DNA of 64,000 nt from Gemmatimonadota bacterium (GTDB lineage: Bacteria > Latescibacterota > UBA2968 > GCA-2709665). The notes beneath the pieces are model-generated. The model made no database searches. It was not told where the DNA came from and saw only the letters and a list, made by a program, of their open reading frames with translations. The stretch lies in the NCBI GenBank assembly GCA_028873695.1, contig JAPPNU010000017.1, forward strand, positions 110,544 through 174,543, in the 5' to 3' direction. The position numbers and the translations under genes are program-made. Shown piece by piece: positions 17,502 to 26,044 of the stretch (the stretch's first letter is position 1; each line of letters opens with the position of its first letter).

Positions 17502-18620
17502 CTACAAGACGGACAAATAGAGCATCCGGCACGCGGCTTCATCCAGCGGCCTCGGGTTCGTCGGGCTGCAGTGGTCCGCTGCCGCCTTCGCCGCGAGCGG
17601 TTTCAGTTCCTCCCGGGTAATACCCAACTCCGAAAGTGACTGCGGCACCCCCAGACGCCTGTTCAGCGCCTCGAAATAATCCGGCAGATCGGACCCCTTC
17701 TTCAAGCGCAGCCGTTGCGCCATCGCCTCGAATTTGCCGGCGCAACTGTCGAAGTTGAATCTCAGGACGGCGGGAAGAAACACACCGTTGAGCGTACCGT
17801 GATGCAACGACCTGTCCAGCGACCCCAATGGATGGCTCAGGCTGTGTACGGCGCCCAGGCTCTTCTGAAACGCGAGGCCGCCCTGCAACGCGCACATCAG
17901 CATCTCACTCCTGGCCTCCCGGTCCGTCCCGTCGAGATACGCGGCGCAAAGGTGACGACAGCCGCGTTCCAGCCCGTCGAGCGCGATCGCATCGGCAACG
18001 GGGTTGAAGCGCGTGCTGCAAAAGGTCTCGACGCAGTGTGAAATGGCGTCCATTCCCGTGCCGGCGATCAGAGGCGGCGGCATCGTCAGCGTCAGTTCCG
18101 GGTCGCAAACCGCGGCCGCGGGGGTCAGAAAACGGCTCAGGATGCCCACCTTGTCGCCGGAACTCAACGTCACCAGCGCGGCTCTGCCCACCTCGCTCCC
18201 GCTGCCGGCGGTGGTTGGTACGGCGATGATGGGCGGGACCCGTCGCGTGACGCGTGCCGCGCCGCCACGCCGGATCGCGTACGACTCGAGGGATCCTGCA
18301 TGCCCGACCAGAATCCCCGCGCACTTGGCGAGGTCTATGGAGGAACCGCCTCCGACCGCGACCAATCCGTCGCAACGGCCCTTCCGGTAGGCTTCCCGCG
18401 CTTTCAGGACGTGAGCCTCCGACGGATTGGTTTCAACGCCGCAGAACGCGATTGCATCGTGCAGGCCAACGCGACCCGCAATCCCCAGATCCATCAGGCC
18501 CGCGTCGGTTACCAGGAGCGGCCGGCGAATGCCGATCTCAACGAGCAGGTCGGGCACGATATCCGAGACGCCGAAGCCGAAATACACATCGGTCAGATAG
18601 GAAATCGTGGGTTGAATCAT
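17502..18620 (-). CDS. Iron-containing alcohol dehydrogenase
   Basis: A 372-residue group III dehydrogenase. GGGSSIDLAK at residues 90-99 is the nucleotide-binding motif; PTTAGSGSE near 136, the aspartate of VCDPEL (Asp173), His195 in GTGMDAISHCVE and HSLSHPLG near 260 are the metal-site blocks, all intact. Family members reduce aldehydes or oxidise alcohols such as 1,3-propanediol, butanol, lactaldehyde and 4-hydroxybutyrate using NAD(P). The start overlaps the stop of the upstream FAD gene (ATGA), and the next gene follows after 8 bases, so the three are co-transcribed. The substrate is unknown. Confidence 0.92.
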   Translation of the reverse strand: MIQPTISYLTDVYFGFGVSDIVPDLLVEIGIRRPLLVTDAGLMDLGIAGRVGLHDAIAFCGVETNPSEAHVLKAREAYRKGRCDGLVAVGGGSSIDLAKCAGILVGHAGSLESYAIRRGGAARVTRRVPPIIAVPTTAGSGSEVGRAALVTLSSGDKVGILSRFLTPAAAVCDPELTLTMPPPLIAGTGMDAISHCVETFCSTRFNPVADAIALDGLERGCRHLCAAYLDGTDREARSEMLMCALQGGLAFQKSLGAVHSLSHPLGSLDRSLHHGTLNGVFLPAVLRFNFDSCAGKFEAMAQRLRLKKGSDLPDYFEALNRRLGVPQSLSELGITREELKPLAAKAAADHCSPTNPRPLDEAACRMLYLSVL

Positions 18621-20236
18621 AGACGATCCAGCTGCCTTTCGATTGACTCGGGCATCCAGTCTGCGCGGATCCCGAGGTCACGAAGAATCACCTGCGCGCA
18701 GTTGTACCCCGGCAGACCGGTAACGTTGCCGCCGGGGTGACAGCAGGAACCGCATAGATAAAGCCCCCGAAGGTGCGTCCTGTAGTGACCGGCCCCTGGA
18801 AACGGACGGTTGTAGCCGATCTGGCCGTCCGTGAATGCGCCCACCAGAAGGTCCCCCTCCCGCATATTCGGAAACGTGCGCTCCACGTCCAGCGGACTTC
18901 GAGCGAACCATGAAATGAGGTCCTCTCTCAGGTTCGGCGCATATCGGGACCACGCATCCAGCATCTCCTGTCCGAGGCGGTCCCGTTCGGAATCCCAATG
19001 CGTCGGATCTCCATTCAGCCGGTACGGCGACTTCTGCCACATGAACGCGGTGTGCTTGCCCTCAGGCGCCTGCGACGGATCGAACTGCGTGGGGCAACTC
19101 CCCCACATGATGTTCGGCGGCTTGCGTCCCGCCTGATGGCATGACACCATCTCAAGGTACCGGTCCACGTGGTCCAGACCCAGAATGACCATAAACGCCT
19201 TTTCAAGAACCGGGTCTGCCAGGGCCGCCGTGTACCGGGGAGGCGCTTTCAGATTCAGATTCAGCGCGGACAGCGGCGCCACCAGATTGTAGCGGTACGC
19301 GTTCGCGCGCTCTCGCCATTTCCGCGGCAGCGCGTCGCGATCCAGGAGATCCAGAAACGTCTGGTGCGGGTTCAGCCCGGATGCGACGAAAAGCCGGGCC
19401 ATGAAACGCTCACCCGACGCGGCCTCCACGCCGACAACACGGTTTCCCTCCCGGATGAAGCGGCCGGGTGCCGTCTCGAGGCGCAGTTCGCCGCCGCTTT
19501 CCCGAACCGCCGACACGAGCGCCCGCGCGAGGACGACCGATCCGCCGCGGCACATCTGCGCCTTGCCCGAACTGGCCAGGAGCGCCGCGACGTGGTGACC
19601 GAAACCGGGACACCGCAGATCGACTTCACGCAACCCGTTAAAAAAAAGCAATCCGGCCTGAATCACCGGATGCCTGAATTCCCTGCGGACGAATTCGAGG
19701 GGAGATAACCGGCTGACTTCCAGCAGCAATCGACCCTCCCTGCTTTTTCCGAGCAGGGCGCGCCGCCTTGCCGGTTCCAGCGGGGGCGCCTGCGCTTCGG
19801 GAACGATAATCCGTTCGACGATTGGCAGGAATGCTTCACGCCACCTCCTCAAAGTCGCCGCGTCGCTGTTGCTGAATCTTGCAAAGGCGTCGAACGTTTT
19901 TTCGAAGTCCGTCCACCACTCCAGCGCTTCGCCGGCCTCTGACAGAAGGACGACGTTCAACGCCGGCTCCAGGTAATCCGCGCCGTGTCGTTCCAGGTGC
20001 AGATCGCGGTACCATGGCATCGTGTTCAACGCGCGATGGTAGAACGAATGCGTATTGTGCAGGAATCCCGGATTTCGCGGGTCTTCAATCGTCGCCAGTG
20101 CACCTCCAGGGACTTTCCTCCGCTCGATACACAGCACTCTGAGTCCGGCCCGGCCCAGATAAGCCTGCAGGATCAGACTGTTGTGGCCGGCCCCGACGAT
20201 AATGCCATCATAGTTCCGGGAAGTTCCACTGTCCAT
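18617..20236 (-). CDS. FAD-dependent oxidoreductase, phytoene desaturase/CrtI-like
   Basis: A 539-residue flavoprotein. IIVGAGHNSLILQAYLGRAG near residue 12 is the Rossmann dinucleotide motif followed by the glutamate of IERR, and PGGALATIED is the usual CrtI-like continuation. The C-terminal FAD block is GLYLCGSCCHPGGNVTGLPG (near 490). Relatives include carotenoid desaturases and ketolases and many amine- or isoprenoid-oxidising proteins annotated as NAD(P)/FAD-dependent oxidoreductases. No carotenoid gene (crtB, crtE, crtY) is near, so a carotenoid role is unlikely. It overlaps the alcohol dehydrogenase start, and the ferredoxin-NADP reductase is upstream after 93 bases. The substrate is unknown. 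Confidence 0.85.
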   Translation of the reverse strand: MDSGTSRNYDGIIVGAGHNSLILQAYLGRAGLRVLCIERRKVPGGALATIEDPRNPGFLHNTHSFYHRALNTMPWYRDLHLERHGADYLEPALNVVLLSEAGEALEWWTDFEKTFDAFARFSNSDAATLRRWREAFLPIVERIIVPEAQAPPLEPARRRALLGKSREGRLLLEVSRLSPLEFVRREFRHPVIQAGLLFFNGLREVDLRCPGFGHHVAALLASSGKAQMCRGGSVVLARALVSAVRESGGELRLETAPGRFIREGNRVVGVEAASGERFMARLFVASGLNPHQTFLDLLDRDALPRKWRERANAYRYNLVAPLSALNLNLKAPPRYTAALADPVLEKAFMVILGLDHVDRYLEMVSCHQAGRKPPNIMWGSCPTQFDPSQAPEGKHTAFMWQKSPYRLNGDPTHWDSERDRLGQEMLDAWSRYAPNLREDLISWFARSPLDVERTFPNMREGDLLVGAFTDGQIGYNRPFPGAGHYRTHLRGLYLCGSCCHPGGNVTGLPGYNCAQVILRDLGIRADWMPESIERQLDRL

Positions 20237-20329
20237 TACGGCCCCTGCGAGGACGATCGAGCCATTCGCTGTGGCGTCCGGAATCCGGTTTGCCGGGCGT
20301 CACCCATCCAGGTTTGTGGCCCGGATCCT

Positions 20330-21145
20330 CTACCAGTACCGCTCGATATGCACCTGACCCCGGGTCTTTCGCGTCTGCTCGCTGAATCCTTCAGCTTCGA
20401 GCAGGGCGAGCATATCCTCGCACATTTTCGGGTTCCCGCACAGGAAGACCTGCGTATCTTCCGGTTTCGGGTGTTTCCCCCAGGCCCTGTCCAGAAAGCC
20501 GCCCGCCCAGAGATCCTGAACGTATCCGGTCATGCCGCTCCAGGGAATGTGCTCGTTGGCCGGACGGCTGATCAACGACAGATAGGTCAAATTGCTGCAC
20601 AGTTGCTGCATGATCGTCAGTTCCGACCTGTAGCCCAGATCCCACGATTGCCGGACGCCGTGCAGAACGGCGAAACGGCGACCGTTGTCACCCGGGAGGC
20701 GGGTGCGTAACATGCTCATATACGGGGCGAGCCCGGTGCCGGTGGCCACAAGCACGACGTCTGTGGTTGGGGGCGCCTGATCCAGCGTGAACGCGCCTGA
20801 CACCTTGGGACCCAGCCAGACACGGTCACCCTGTTCCAGCGCGAACAGCCTGGGCGTCAGCGCACCCGAGCGGACGACGTTTATGTAGAACTCCATATGT
20901 TCCCGCAGCAGGGACGATGACGCGATCGAATAGGCTCTGCGTATCAGTCGTTTCGGATCGGGGGTGCCTTCTTCAGGGTCGGAACCTTCGCTTCTCGGCG
21001 CCATTCCCGGAAGGCCCAGGACGGCAAATTGCCCCGGCTCGAACTCCGGCAATTCCCACCCGTCCGCCTTCACCTGTAAAATGATCAACTCGGGGGCGAG
21101 TTCGATTTTTTGAGACACAACGGCGTTGGTCAGATCCTGCGCCAC
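20330..21145 (-). CDS. fpr: Ferredoxin--NADP reductase
   Basis: A 271-residue protein starting at GTG 21145, five bases after GAGG; the frame stays open upstream but the extra residues overlap nothing conserved. RRAYSIASS near 93 is the FAD-binding RxYS block, GPKVSGAFTLD the second FAD loop, ATGTGLAPYMSML near 150 the NADP-binding turn and FLCGNPKMCEDM near 225 the nicotinamide-side motif. The C-terminal aromatic residue (IERYW) that stacks on the flavin is present. It moves electrons between NADPH and ferredoxin or flavodoxin. In this cluster it could feed an oxygenase or the CrtI-like flavoprotein, but no ferredoxin gene is adjacent. Confidence 0.9.
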   Translation of the reverse strand: MAQDLTNAVVSQKIELAPELIILQVKADGWELPEFEPGQFAVLGLPGMAPRSEGSDPEEGTPDPKRLIRRAYSIASSSLLREHMEFYINVVRSGALTPRLFALEQGDRVWLGPKVSGAFTLDQAPPTTDVVLVATGTGLAPYMSMLRTRLPGDNGRRFAVLHGVRQSWDLGYRSELTIMQQLCSNLTYLSLISRPANEHIPWSGMTGYVQDLWAGGFLDRAWGKHPKPEDTQVFLCGNPKMCEDMLALLEAEGFSEQTRKTRGQVHIERYW

Positions 21146-21309
21146 ACGAACCTCCCTGTCTCTCAGCCTTCGCGCCGTCTCCGATTCAGTCCCGTGTCCG
21201 GCGCGCAATCCTGCGGCGCCGACTTCGCGAAGTCCGAAACAGCTTCCACGTCCGCCATTTTCCGGCCGGTCGTCCTGCCGCGACCGCGAGCCTGGCCGGA
21301 CGGCGAAAT

Positions 21310-22080
21310 CTACGCAACTTCGAAGCCGGACGACGCATACGTCACCGATTGCCCGGGTTCCAGCTTCACCACGTTCGTATTGGGCGACAGAAAACCCACC
21401 ATGTCCGAGAACGCGTCGATATCCGCCGGCTGCCCCACCGCCTCGCCATAGTGACATGGAATGACGACGTCCGGTCGAATCAGACTCGCGGCCCGGGCCG
21501 CTTCCCGGACACCCATCGTATACAACCCGCCAACCGGAAGAATGGCCACCTGAGGCCCGTACATCTGGCTGATCAGCTGCATATCGCTGAACAGCGCCGT
21601 ATCCGCGGTATCGTAAACGGAAATCCCGTTCGAAAACTGCATTACGATCCCGCAGACGCCGCCGTCGGGCCGGAAGTACTGATCCTCCGGCGCATCGCCG
21701 AAGGCCTGATTCGGCGACATCGAAAGGGAGTGGAACGCCTGGGTTGCGGTAATGCGCACGCCGTTTACTTCGATGGTGCCTCCCGGATTCATCGGCCGTG
21801 CCCGTTCGCCCAGCGCCAGACCGTTTTTCTCGGCGGTCAGGCAGAGCTCGTAGTTGCCGGCAAATACGGCTCCCGTCCTTTTGCAGATTTCAAATGAATC
21901 GCCGATATGATCGTCGTGGCCATGTGTCGCGATCACCACGTCGGCGTTCGAAATATCCGACACGTTCAATCCGGTGGTCGGGTTGTTGTTCAGCCAGGGG
22001 TCGAAATAGACCACCTCACCGGTATCCGGTTCCAGGCGGAATGACGCGTGTCCCAGCAGCGTGATCTTGACCTTCGCCAT
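21310..22080 (-). CDS. UPF0173/UlaG-like metal-dependent hydrolase
   Basis: A 256-residue metallo-beta-lactamase-fold protein. ATG 22080 follows GAGAGG at six bases; an in-frame ATG 21 bases further upstream precedes that site and is less likely. LGHASFRLE at residue 9, THGHDDHIGD near 52 (the HxHxDH di-metal motif), a histidine in TQAFHSLS near 110, DTADTALF near 158 and PCHYGE near 213 are the metal ligands in order. UlaG opens L-ascorbate-6-phosphate lactone; UPF0173 members are mostly uncharacterised. Its place between an Ldh-family dehydrogenase and the ferredoxin reductase suggests a lactone or ester step in the same pathway, which is inference. Confidence 0.87.
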   Translation of the reverse strand: MAKVKITLLGHASFRLEPDTGEVVYFDPWLNNNPTTGLNVSDISNADVVIATHGHDDHIGDSFEICKRTGAVFAGNYELCLTAEKNGLALGERARPMNPGGTIEVNGVRITATQAFHSLSMSPNQAFGDAPEDQYFRPDGGVCGIVMQFSNGISVYDTADTALFSDMQLISQMYGPQVAILPVGGLYTMGVREAARAASLIRPDVVIPCHYGEAVGQPADIDAFSDMVGFLSPNTNVVKLEPGQSVTYASSGFEVA

Positions 22081-22101
22081 CTGTGCCCTCTCCTTTTTCA
22101 A

Positions 22102-23169
22102 TTACGAGTCATGGACCGTCTTCCGCCGGACGGCCGCTCCCGTCCGGTCGCCCGTCTCGCGGATCTGACGCCAGGTTTCGTCATCCACGAATACGCCTTC
22201 TCTCTCACCCTTTCGTCTAAGCCCGTATTCGATCTCACCCGGCAGGTGGATGCGGTCAAACCCCGGCATCAGCCTTGAACTCTTCAGATAGCCGATGAAA
22301 CCGTCCACCTCGTCCCGGAACCGCTCCGGCGGCGTGAACGCCTGAATATCAATCGCCATCAGAAACACGCCGTTTCCACCGGACGGCGCTCCCGCGCGAC
22401 TGCATCCGCCGCCTCCCAGGGCGCCGGACAGAATGTCGATGACGACCGCGAGCGCGTATCCCTTGTGCGCCGCATTCCCGCCGAAGGGTAGAATCGCCCC
22501 TCGCGGAGGACCGTAGAAGTCTTCAGGCCGTTCCGCCGTCTCGCCTTCCGCGTCTATCGCCCAATCCGGCGGCAGGGTCTCGCCCCGGTTGCGCTTCACG
22601 CGGATCTTGCCTTCAGCAACCACGCTGGTTGTCATATCCACGACGATCGGGAAGTCTCCACCCGTTGGAACGCCTACGGCAACGGGATTCGGCGACATCC
22701 GCGCGTCGATCCCGCCGAACGGCGAAAGCAGACGACCGCCGCCGTGGTTGTTGCACATCACGACACCGACCATGCCGCTTTCAGCCGCCTGCTCCACGTA
22801 TTCTCCAAGGCGTCCGATGTGGCTGCTGTTGAACAGCTCAACCGCGGCGACGGATCTGTCTCGGGCCTTTTGCAGTGCCAGTTCCATGGCCTGCGCGCAG
22901 ACTGTCTGCCCGAAGCCCCACTGCCCGTCGACAACCGCCGATGCGTCCGCCTCTCGGACAATGCGGACCTCGCGCCCGCCCTTTACAATGCCGTCCTCCA
23001 GCGCCTGCACGTACTGGGGCAGCCTGATCACGCCGTGGGAATCATGGCCCATCAGATTCGACAGAACGAGCGAACGGGAGATCCGGTGCGCCTCCGCGTC
23101 GGATAACCCCGCCCCTTCCATGACGCTTGCGCAGGTCCGCTCGAGCGATTCAACCTCTATGACCGGCAT
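22102..23169 (-). CDS. Ldh family (malate/L-lactate/ureidoglycolate-type) dehydrogenase
   Basis: A 355-residue NAD(P)-dependent 2-hydroxyacid dehydrogenase of the Ldh/YlbC/AllD family, unrelated to the classical Rossmann lactate dehydrogenases. GGAG lies five bases before ATG 23169. The blocks MGHDSHGVIRLPQY near 40 (with the catalytic histidine), FNSSHIGRLGEY near 115, VVMCNNHGGG near 138, MSPNPVAVGVP near 158 and FGGNAAHKGYALAVVIDILSG (residues about 233-253) are characteristic. Homologues oxidise ureidoglycolate, sulfolactate, malate or 2,3-diketogulonate. It lies 21 bases upstream of the UPF0173 gene, so the two are probably co-transcribed. Confidence 0.9.
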   Translation of the reverse strand: MPVIEVESLERTCASVMEGAGLSDAEAHRISRSLVLSNLMGHDSHGVIRLPQYVQALEDGIVKGGREVRIVREADASAVVDGQWGFGQTVCAQAMELALQKARDRSVAAVELFNSSHIGRLGEYVEQAAESGMVGVVMCNNHGGGRLLSPFGGIDARMSPNPVAVGVPTGGDFPIVVDMTTSVVAEGKIRVKRNRGETLPPDWAIDAEGETAERPEDFYGPPRGAILPFGGNAAHKGYALAVVIDILSGALGGGGCSRAGAPSGGNGVFLMAIDIQAFTPPERFRDEVDGFIGYLKSSRLMPGFDRIHLPGEIEYGLRRKGEREGVFVDDETWRQIRETGDRTGAAVRRKTVHDS

Positions 23170-23227
23170 GACGTCTCCAGTGCATCCCGGCGGGGACTCA
23201 CAGGCGTCCCATGCATCCGGATTGTCC

Positions 23228-23617
23228 TCATACCATCGGTTCCTTCCGTGTCAGGACCTGGATAGCAACTCCCCACGGGTCGCGCAGCATCGCCAGCCGG
23301 TCGCCGGCATCCGTCGTATACACGTCGTCGACGACCGATGCCCCCGCGGCAATCAACCGATCGCGTTCCCCTTCGATGTCGTCCGTATAAAACGCGAAGT
23401 GGAGCACCGAAACGTGCATCGAAGCATAGTCGGGCGTCTTCAAGGTATCTTTTTCGTAGATCTCAAACATGGTCTTTCCGGAGGCGTCTCTGAGAAAGGT
23501 CATGTGAGAAGGAGGGCCGCCGTACCGGACCACTTCCATGCCCAGATGTTCGCGCCACCAATCGGCAACGGCCCTTGTATCCTCAACAAGAAACGCCGTA
23601 TGTTCAAAGTTCAACAT
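23228..23617 (-). CDS. VOC family (glyoxalase/bleomycin resistance/dioxygenase) protein
   Basis: A 129-residue single vicinal-oxygen-chelate domain with two beta-alpha-beta-beta-beta halves. FEHTAFLVEDTRAVADWW carries the first likely metal histidine, HFAFYTDDIEGERDRL near 72 the second, and DPWGVAIQVLTRK near 115 the C-terminal DPxG block. A strong purine-rich site (GGAGAGGAGAG) precedes ATG 23617. Such domains act as isomerases, epimerases, lyases or dioxygenases, or bind ligands without catalysis. A dyad-symmetric sequence at 23779-23800, upstream, could be its operator. Confidence 0.8.
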   Translation of the reverse strand: MLNFEHTAFLVEDTRAVADWWREHLGMEVVRYGGPPSHMTFLRDASGKTMFEIYEKDTLKTPDYASMHVSVLHFAFYTDDIEGERDRLIAAGASVVDDVYTTDAGDRLAMLRDPWGVAIQVLTRKEPMV

Positions 23618-23778
23618 GGTCTGACTCTCCTCTCCCGTTTACGCCGTGCCGTACGACAGCGGCGTGCAAACGAACCTGGACTCGCCTCGATCGTACCGGG
23701 CACACGTTACGACTTTTTTGGATAAACCGGCTCCGGCATCGAGCTTACCTGCCGGCGCACGGCGTATGGAGGGTTCGA

Positions 23779-23800
23779 TTTTGGTCAAAATGGACTAAAA
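23779..23800. promoter_or_regulatory. Dyad-symmetric possible operator
   Basis: TTTTGGTC and GACTAAAA flank a 6-base centre; the arms pair with one G-T. It lies in the AT-rich middle of the 241-base gap upstream of the VOC gene and downstream of the Gfo/Idh/MocA gene, where a regulator could act on the minus-strand run. Confidence 0.3.
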
Positions 23801-23858
23801 TAGGGTCTTTCGGGCGACCGGGCAAGCTTTATCGAGGATTCCAGGCGCCATCCCCTCG

Positions 23859-24872
23859 CTATACCCCCCTGCGCTCAGGAGGAATCGGGAGATCCACCCT
23901 GACGTTTCCCAGCCGTTGTGATTCCAGAAATCCGATCAGGATCTCAACGACCCGGTGCGCGTCCTTTGCCGGCGAAACCGGCCGGCCGCCGACGTCGACC
24001 AGGCGCACCAGTTCCTGTACTCCGGCGGGAATGCCGCTCACGGGCCATTCGGGCGCCCGGATCCCTTCCCGTTCACTGCCCCGAACGAGCACGGCGTTGT
24101 CACGGCCGATATCGACGTACCCGGTGGCGCCCACGATTTCGCACCTGAACTTCGGGTCCGCGGAGACTTTCGACCCGCCCGCGAAAAACCCCCTCACGCC
24201 ATTGGCGAAATGGATGTATCCGCTTGCCGACGGCTCGGTAGCAGGATCGTGACCGCCATCGCCCCTGTACTCCGTGTAATCCTCATACCCGGCTTCCAGC
24301 TCCGCGAACACCCAATCCGGCTCCGAATCTGCAAAGTAACAGATCGAATCCACAAGATGCGTGCCGTTTCTGAACAACATCGAACGCGGACCGTTCAGCG
24401 CGCCCACGACATACTGAACGGCCCCGATCCCTCCGGCGTCCACGATCTGTTCCTTGATGTGACGCCATAGCGGCTGGAAGCGCCTCGTGTGATCGACGGA
24501 GAGAATCGCACCGTTGCGTTCGGCGGCGTCCACCATCCGGTCCGCGTCCGCCAGATTGGTCGCAAGGGGCTTTTCGCAAAAGATGCCGCTTACGCCCGCG
24601 TTCGCCGCATCCACGACCAGGTCCGCGTGCCGGTGGTCGGAAGTGGCCACGGTTACGATGTCAAGGTCCTCTTTCGCCAGCATGTCCCGGTGATCCGAAT
24701 AGGTATTCAGATCCGGCCATTCGGAATGCCACCGTTCTTTGAATGCGTTCAGCGTCGTCTCCTCCAGGTCGCACGCTGCGGCCAGAGCGGCATTCCCCAG
24801 CCCCAGGAGGCCCGATGCATGTCTCTCGCCAATGCCTCTGCATCCGATCACGCCCACGCGGTACGTTGCCAT
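23859..24872 (-). CDS. Gfo/Idh/MocA family oxidoreductase
   Basis: A 337-residue NAD(P)-dependent sugar or cyclitol dehydrogenase-like protein. RVGVIGCRGIGERHASGLLG at the N-terminus is the Rossmann loop, TVATSDHRHADLV near 75 and FCEKPLATNLADADRM near 97 (with the catalytic lysine of EKP) are classic, and SVDHTRRFQPLW near 123 follows. The C-terminal domain with FRNGTHLVDSICYFAD carries the family's active-site histidine-aspartate pattern. Substrates of relatives include inositols, glucose and uronates. The ATG overlaps the TGA of the upstream gene by one base (TGATG). Confidence 0.9.
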   Translation of the reverse strand: MATYRVGVIGCRGIGERHASGLLGLGNAALAAACDLEETTLNAFKERWHSEWPDLNTYSDHRDMLAKEDLDIVTVATSDHRHADLVVDAANAGVSGIFCEKPLATNLADADRMVDAAERNGAILSVDHTRRFQPLWRHIKEQIVDAGGIGAVQYVVGALNGPRSMLFRNGTHLVDSICYFADSEPDWVFAELEAGYEDYTEYRGDGGHDPATEPSASGYIHFANGVRGFFAGGSKVSADPKFRCEIVGATGYVDIGRDNAVLVRGSEREGIRAPEWPVSGIPAGVQELVRLVDVGGRPVSPAKDAHRVVEILIGFLESQRLGNVRVDLPIPPERRGV

Positions 24873-25627
24873 CAGTCGCCCCTTTCCTGTGACGCGAAGT
24901 CTCCCTTCAGGTATCGAAGGGTCTTTGCCATGCCCTCGTCCAGGGCCGCCCGGTAAAACCGCATCCGCCGGTCATCATCGAGAAACCGCGCCGCCATCGC
25001 GACGTTCCGCTCCCAGGTGCGCCGCGCTTCGCCTTCCGGCATGTCGCAGCGTCGCAACCTGAGAAATATGCGCTCCAGTTCCCAGGGGTCGTCCTCGAGC
25101 GCCCAGGGCTTGATCAGATCGAGGTAGTCCCGCACGACCCGGCAATCGATAAAGCCAACGCTGTCGTCGCGTCCGAACCGGTGGACCTCTGTGAGGTACC
25201 GGTCATTTCCAATTCTGAATCCATCGACCATGGACCACAGGCCCATCACAATCGGCCGCCAGTCTTCGATGCCGTAGACGTGGACGGTCACTTCATCCCG
25301 GAACGCCTCGTCCACGGTCAGGTGAGAAATATAACCCAGCATCACGGCTACATCCGCACCGGAAAGCCGTCTCGGGTCTGCCAGGTCGGGGTGGGCGCCG
25401 AACAGCCCCGAAACCGACCGCCCCCATGTCTCACGGCGGTCGTCCGAATAAAAGTGGGTGGCGAATTTACCCCTGTTGCCCACAAATCGCAGTCCGTCCG
25501 GCGCGCACGTACCGGCGAGCAGGTCGGGCGTGTGCGCATCCGCGAACGCCGCCGCCTCGGGACATTCATCGTGAAATCGGTCGTGCAGCGCCGCCATCAA
25601 CGCAAAATGACATCGGCCTCTTGGCAT
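24872..25627 (-). CDS. Zinc-dependent phospholipase C-like domain protein
   Basis: A protein of 251 residues, start set at ATG 25627 where recognisable sequence begins (GRCHFALMAALHD); the open frame upstream reads into a repeat element and is non-coding. The pattern of histidine and aspartate residues resembles the zinc-dependent phospholipase C/S1-P1 fold: HF near residue 7, TPDLLAGTCAPDG near 35, FATHFYSDD near 57 and LGYISHLTVDEAFRDEV near 95. The N-terminal tryptophan of true phospholipase C enzymes is absent. Function is unproved; similar proteins are annotated as hypothetical or as hydrolases. It is co-directional and overlaps the Gfo/Idh/MocA start by one base. Confidence 0.55.
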   Translation of the reverse strand: MPRGRCHFALMAALHDRFHDECPEAAAFADAHTPDLLAGTCAPDGLRFVGNRGKFATHFYSDDRRETWGRSVSGLFGAHPDLADPRRLSGADVAVMLGYISHLTVDEAFRDEVTVHVYGIEDWRPIVMGLWSMVDGFRIGNDRYLTEVHRFGRDDSVGFIDCRVVRDYLDLIKPWALEDDPWELERIFLRLRRCDMPEGEARRTWERNVAMAARFLDDDRRMRFYRAALDEGMAKTLRYLKGDFASQERGD

Positions 25628-25775
25628 CGGGTATTCCCGCGTATTGCGAAATATGTCGTCGACTCCAATACAAATCCACACAAATCTAAGGGAAGTACCC
25701 GGTCCGGTCAAGATTGAATGGGTGTACCCGCGCCCTTCGGTCCGCGTGCGGTTTTCATTCGACGCCGCGCGCCCT

Positions 25776-25938
25776 GACAGCCCGTTGAAGAAGTCCATCC
25801 GGGCTGCGGCCGGCCCTTGCGGTCGAATACTGCGTTGCGCGCCCTCGCCGAATCGCAGGATGGGACTCGGTTGCGCGCCTTGTCTTCGGCCGCAATGGCT
25901 CGGCCTCGCCTGCAGAGCGACTCTATCAACGGACTGCC
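25776..25938. repeat. MITE-like repeat with imperfect terminal inverted repeats
   Basis: The left end (25776-25795, GACAGCCCGTTGAAGAAGTC) and the reverse complement of the right end (25919-25938, GGCAGTCCGTTGATAGAGTC) agree at 15 of 20 positions. The ~120 bases inside are GC-rich, contain GTTGCGCGCC twice and have no gene. The ends resemble those of small non-autonomous elements found in many copies in environmental genomes; only one copy is in this window. Confidence 0.55.
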
Positions 25939-25966
25939 AAGCGCCCCTCGTTATCTGTTTTTTGAG

Positions 25967-25995
25967 TTGACGCGCGCCGGAGGAACGTCTAAGTT
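25967..25995 (+). promoter_or_regulatory. Possible sigma70-type promoter for hyuA-hyuB (second copy)
   Basis: TTGACG (25967-25972) and TAAGTT (25990-25995) with a 17-base spacer lie 50 bases before the hyuA start, just outside the repeat element. The -10 is weak. Confidence 0.4.
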
Positions 25996-26044
25996 CTGGC
26001 TGTCGATCGATTTACGGATTCCATCACCCCTTCAGGGTATTGTC

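Larger units (their letters stand above)
25628..26044. other. Intergenic region between divergent genes, with a MITE-like repeat
   Basis: This 417-base gap separates the minus-strand run from the second hyuA-hyuB pair. It contains the ~163-bp inverted-repeat element at 25776-25938 and a promoter at 25967-25995. Open frames crossing it are due to the repeat and are not genes. Confidence 0.6.
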
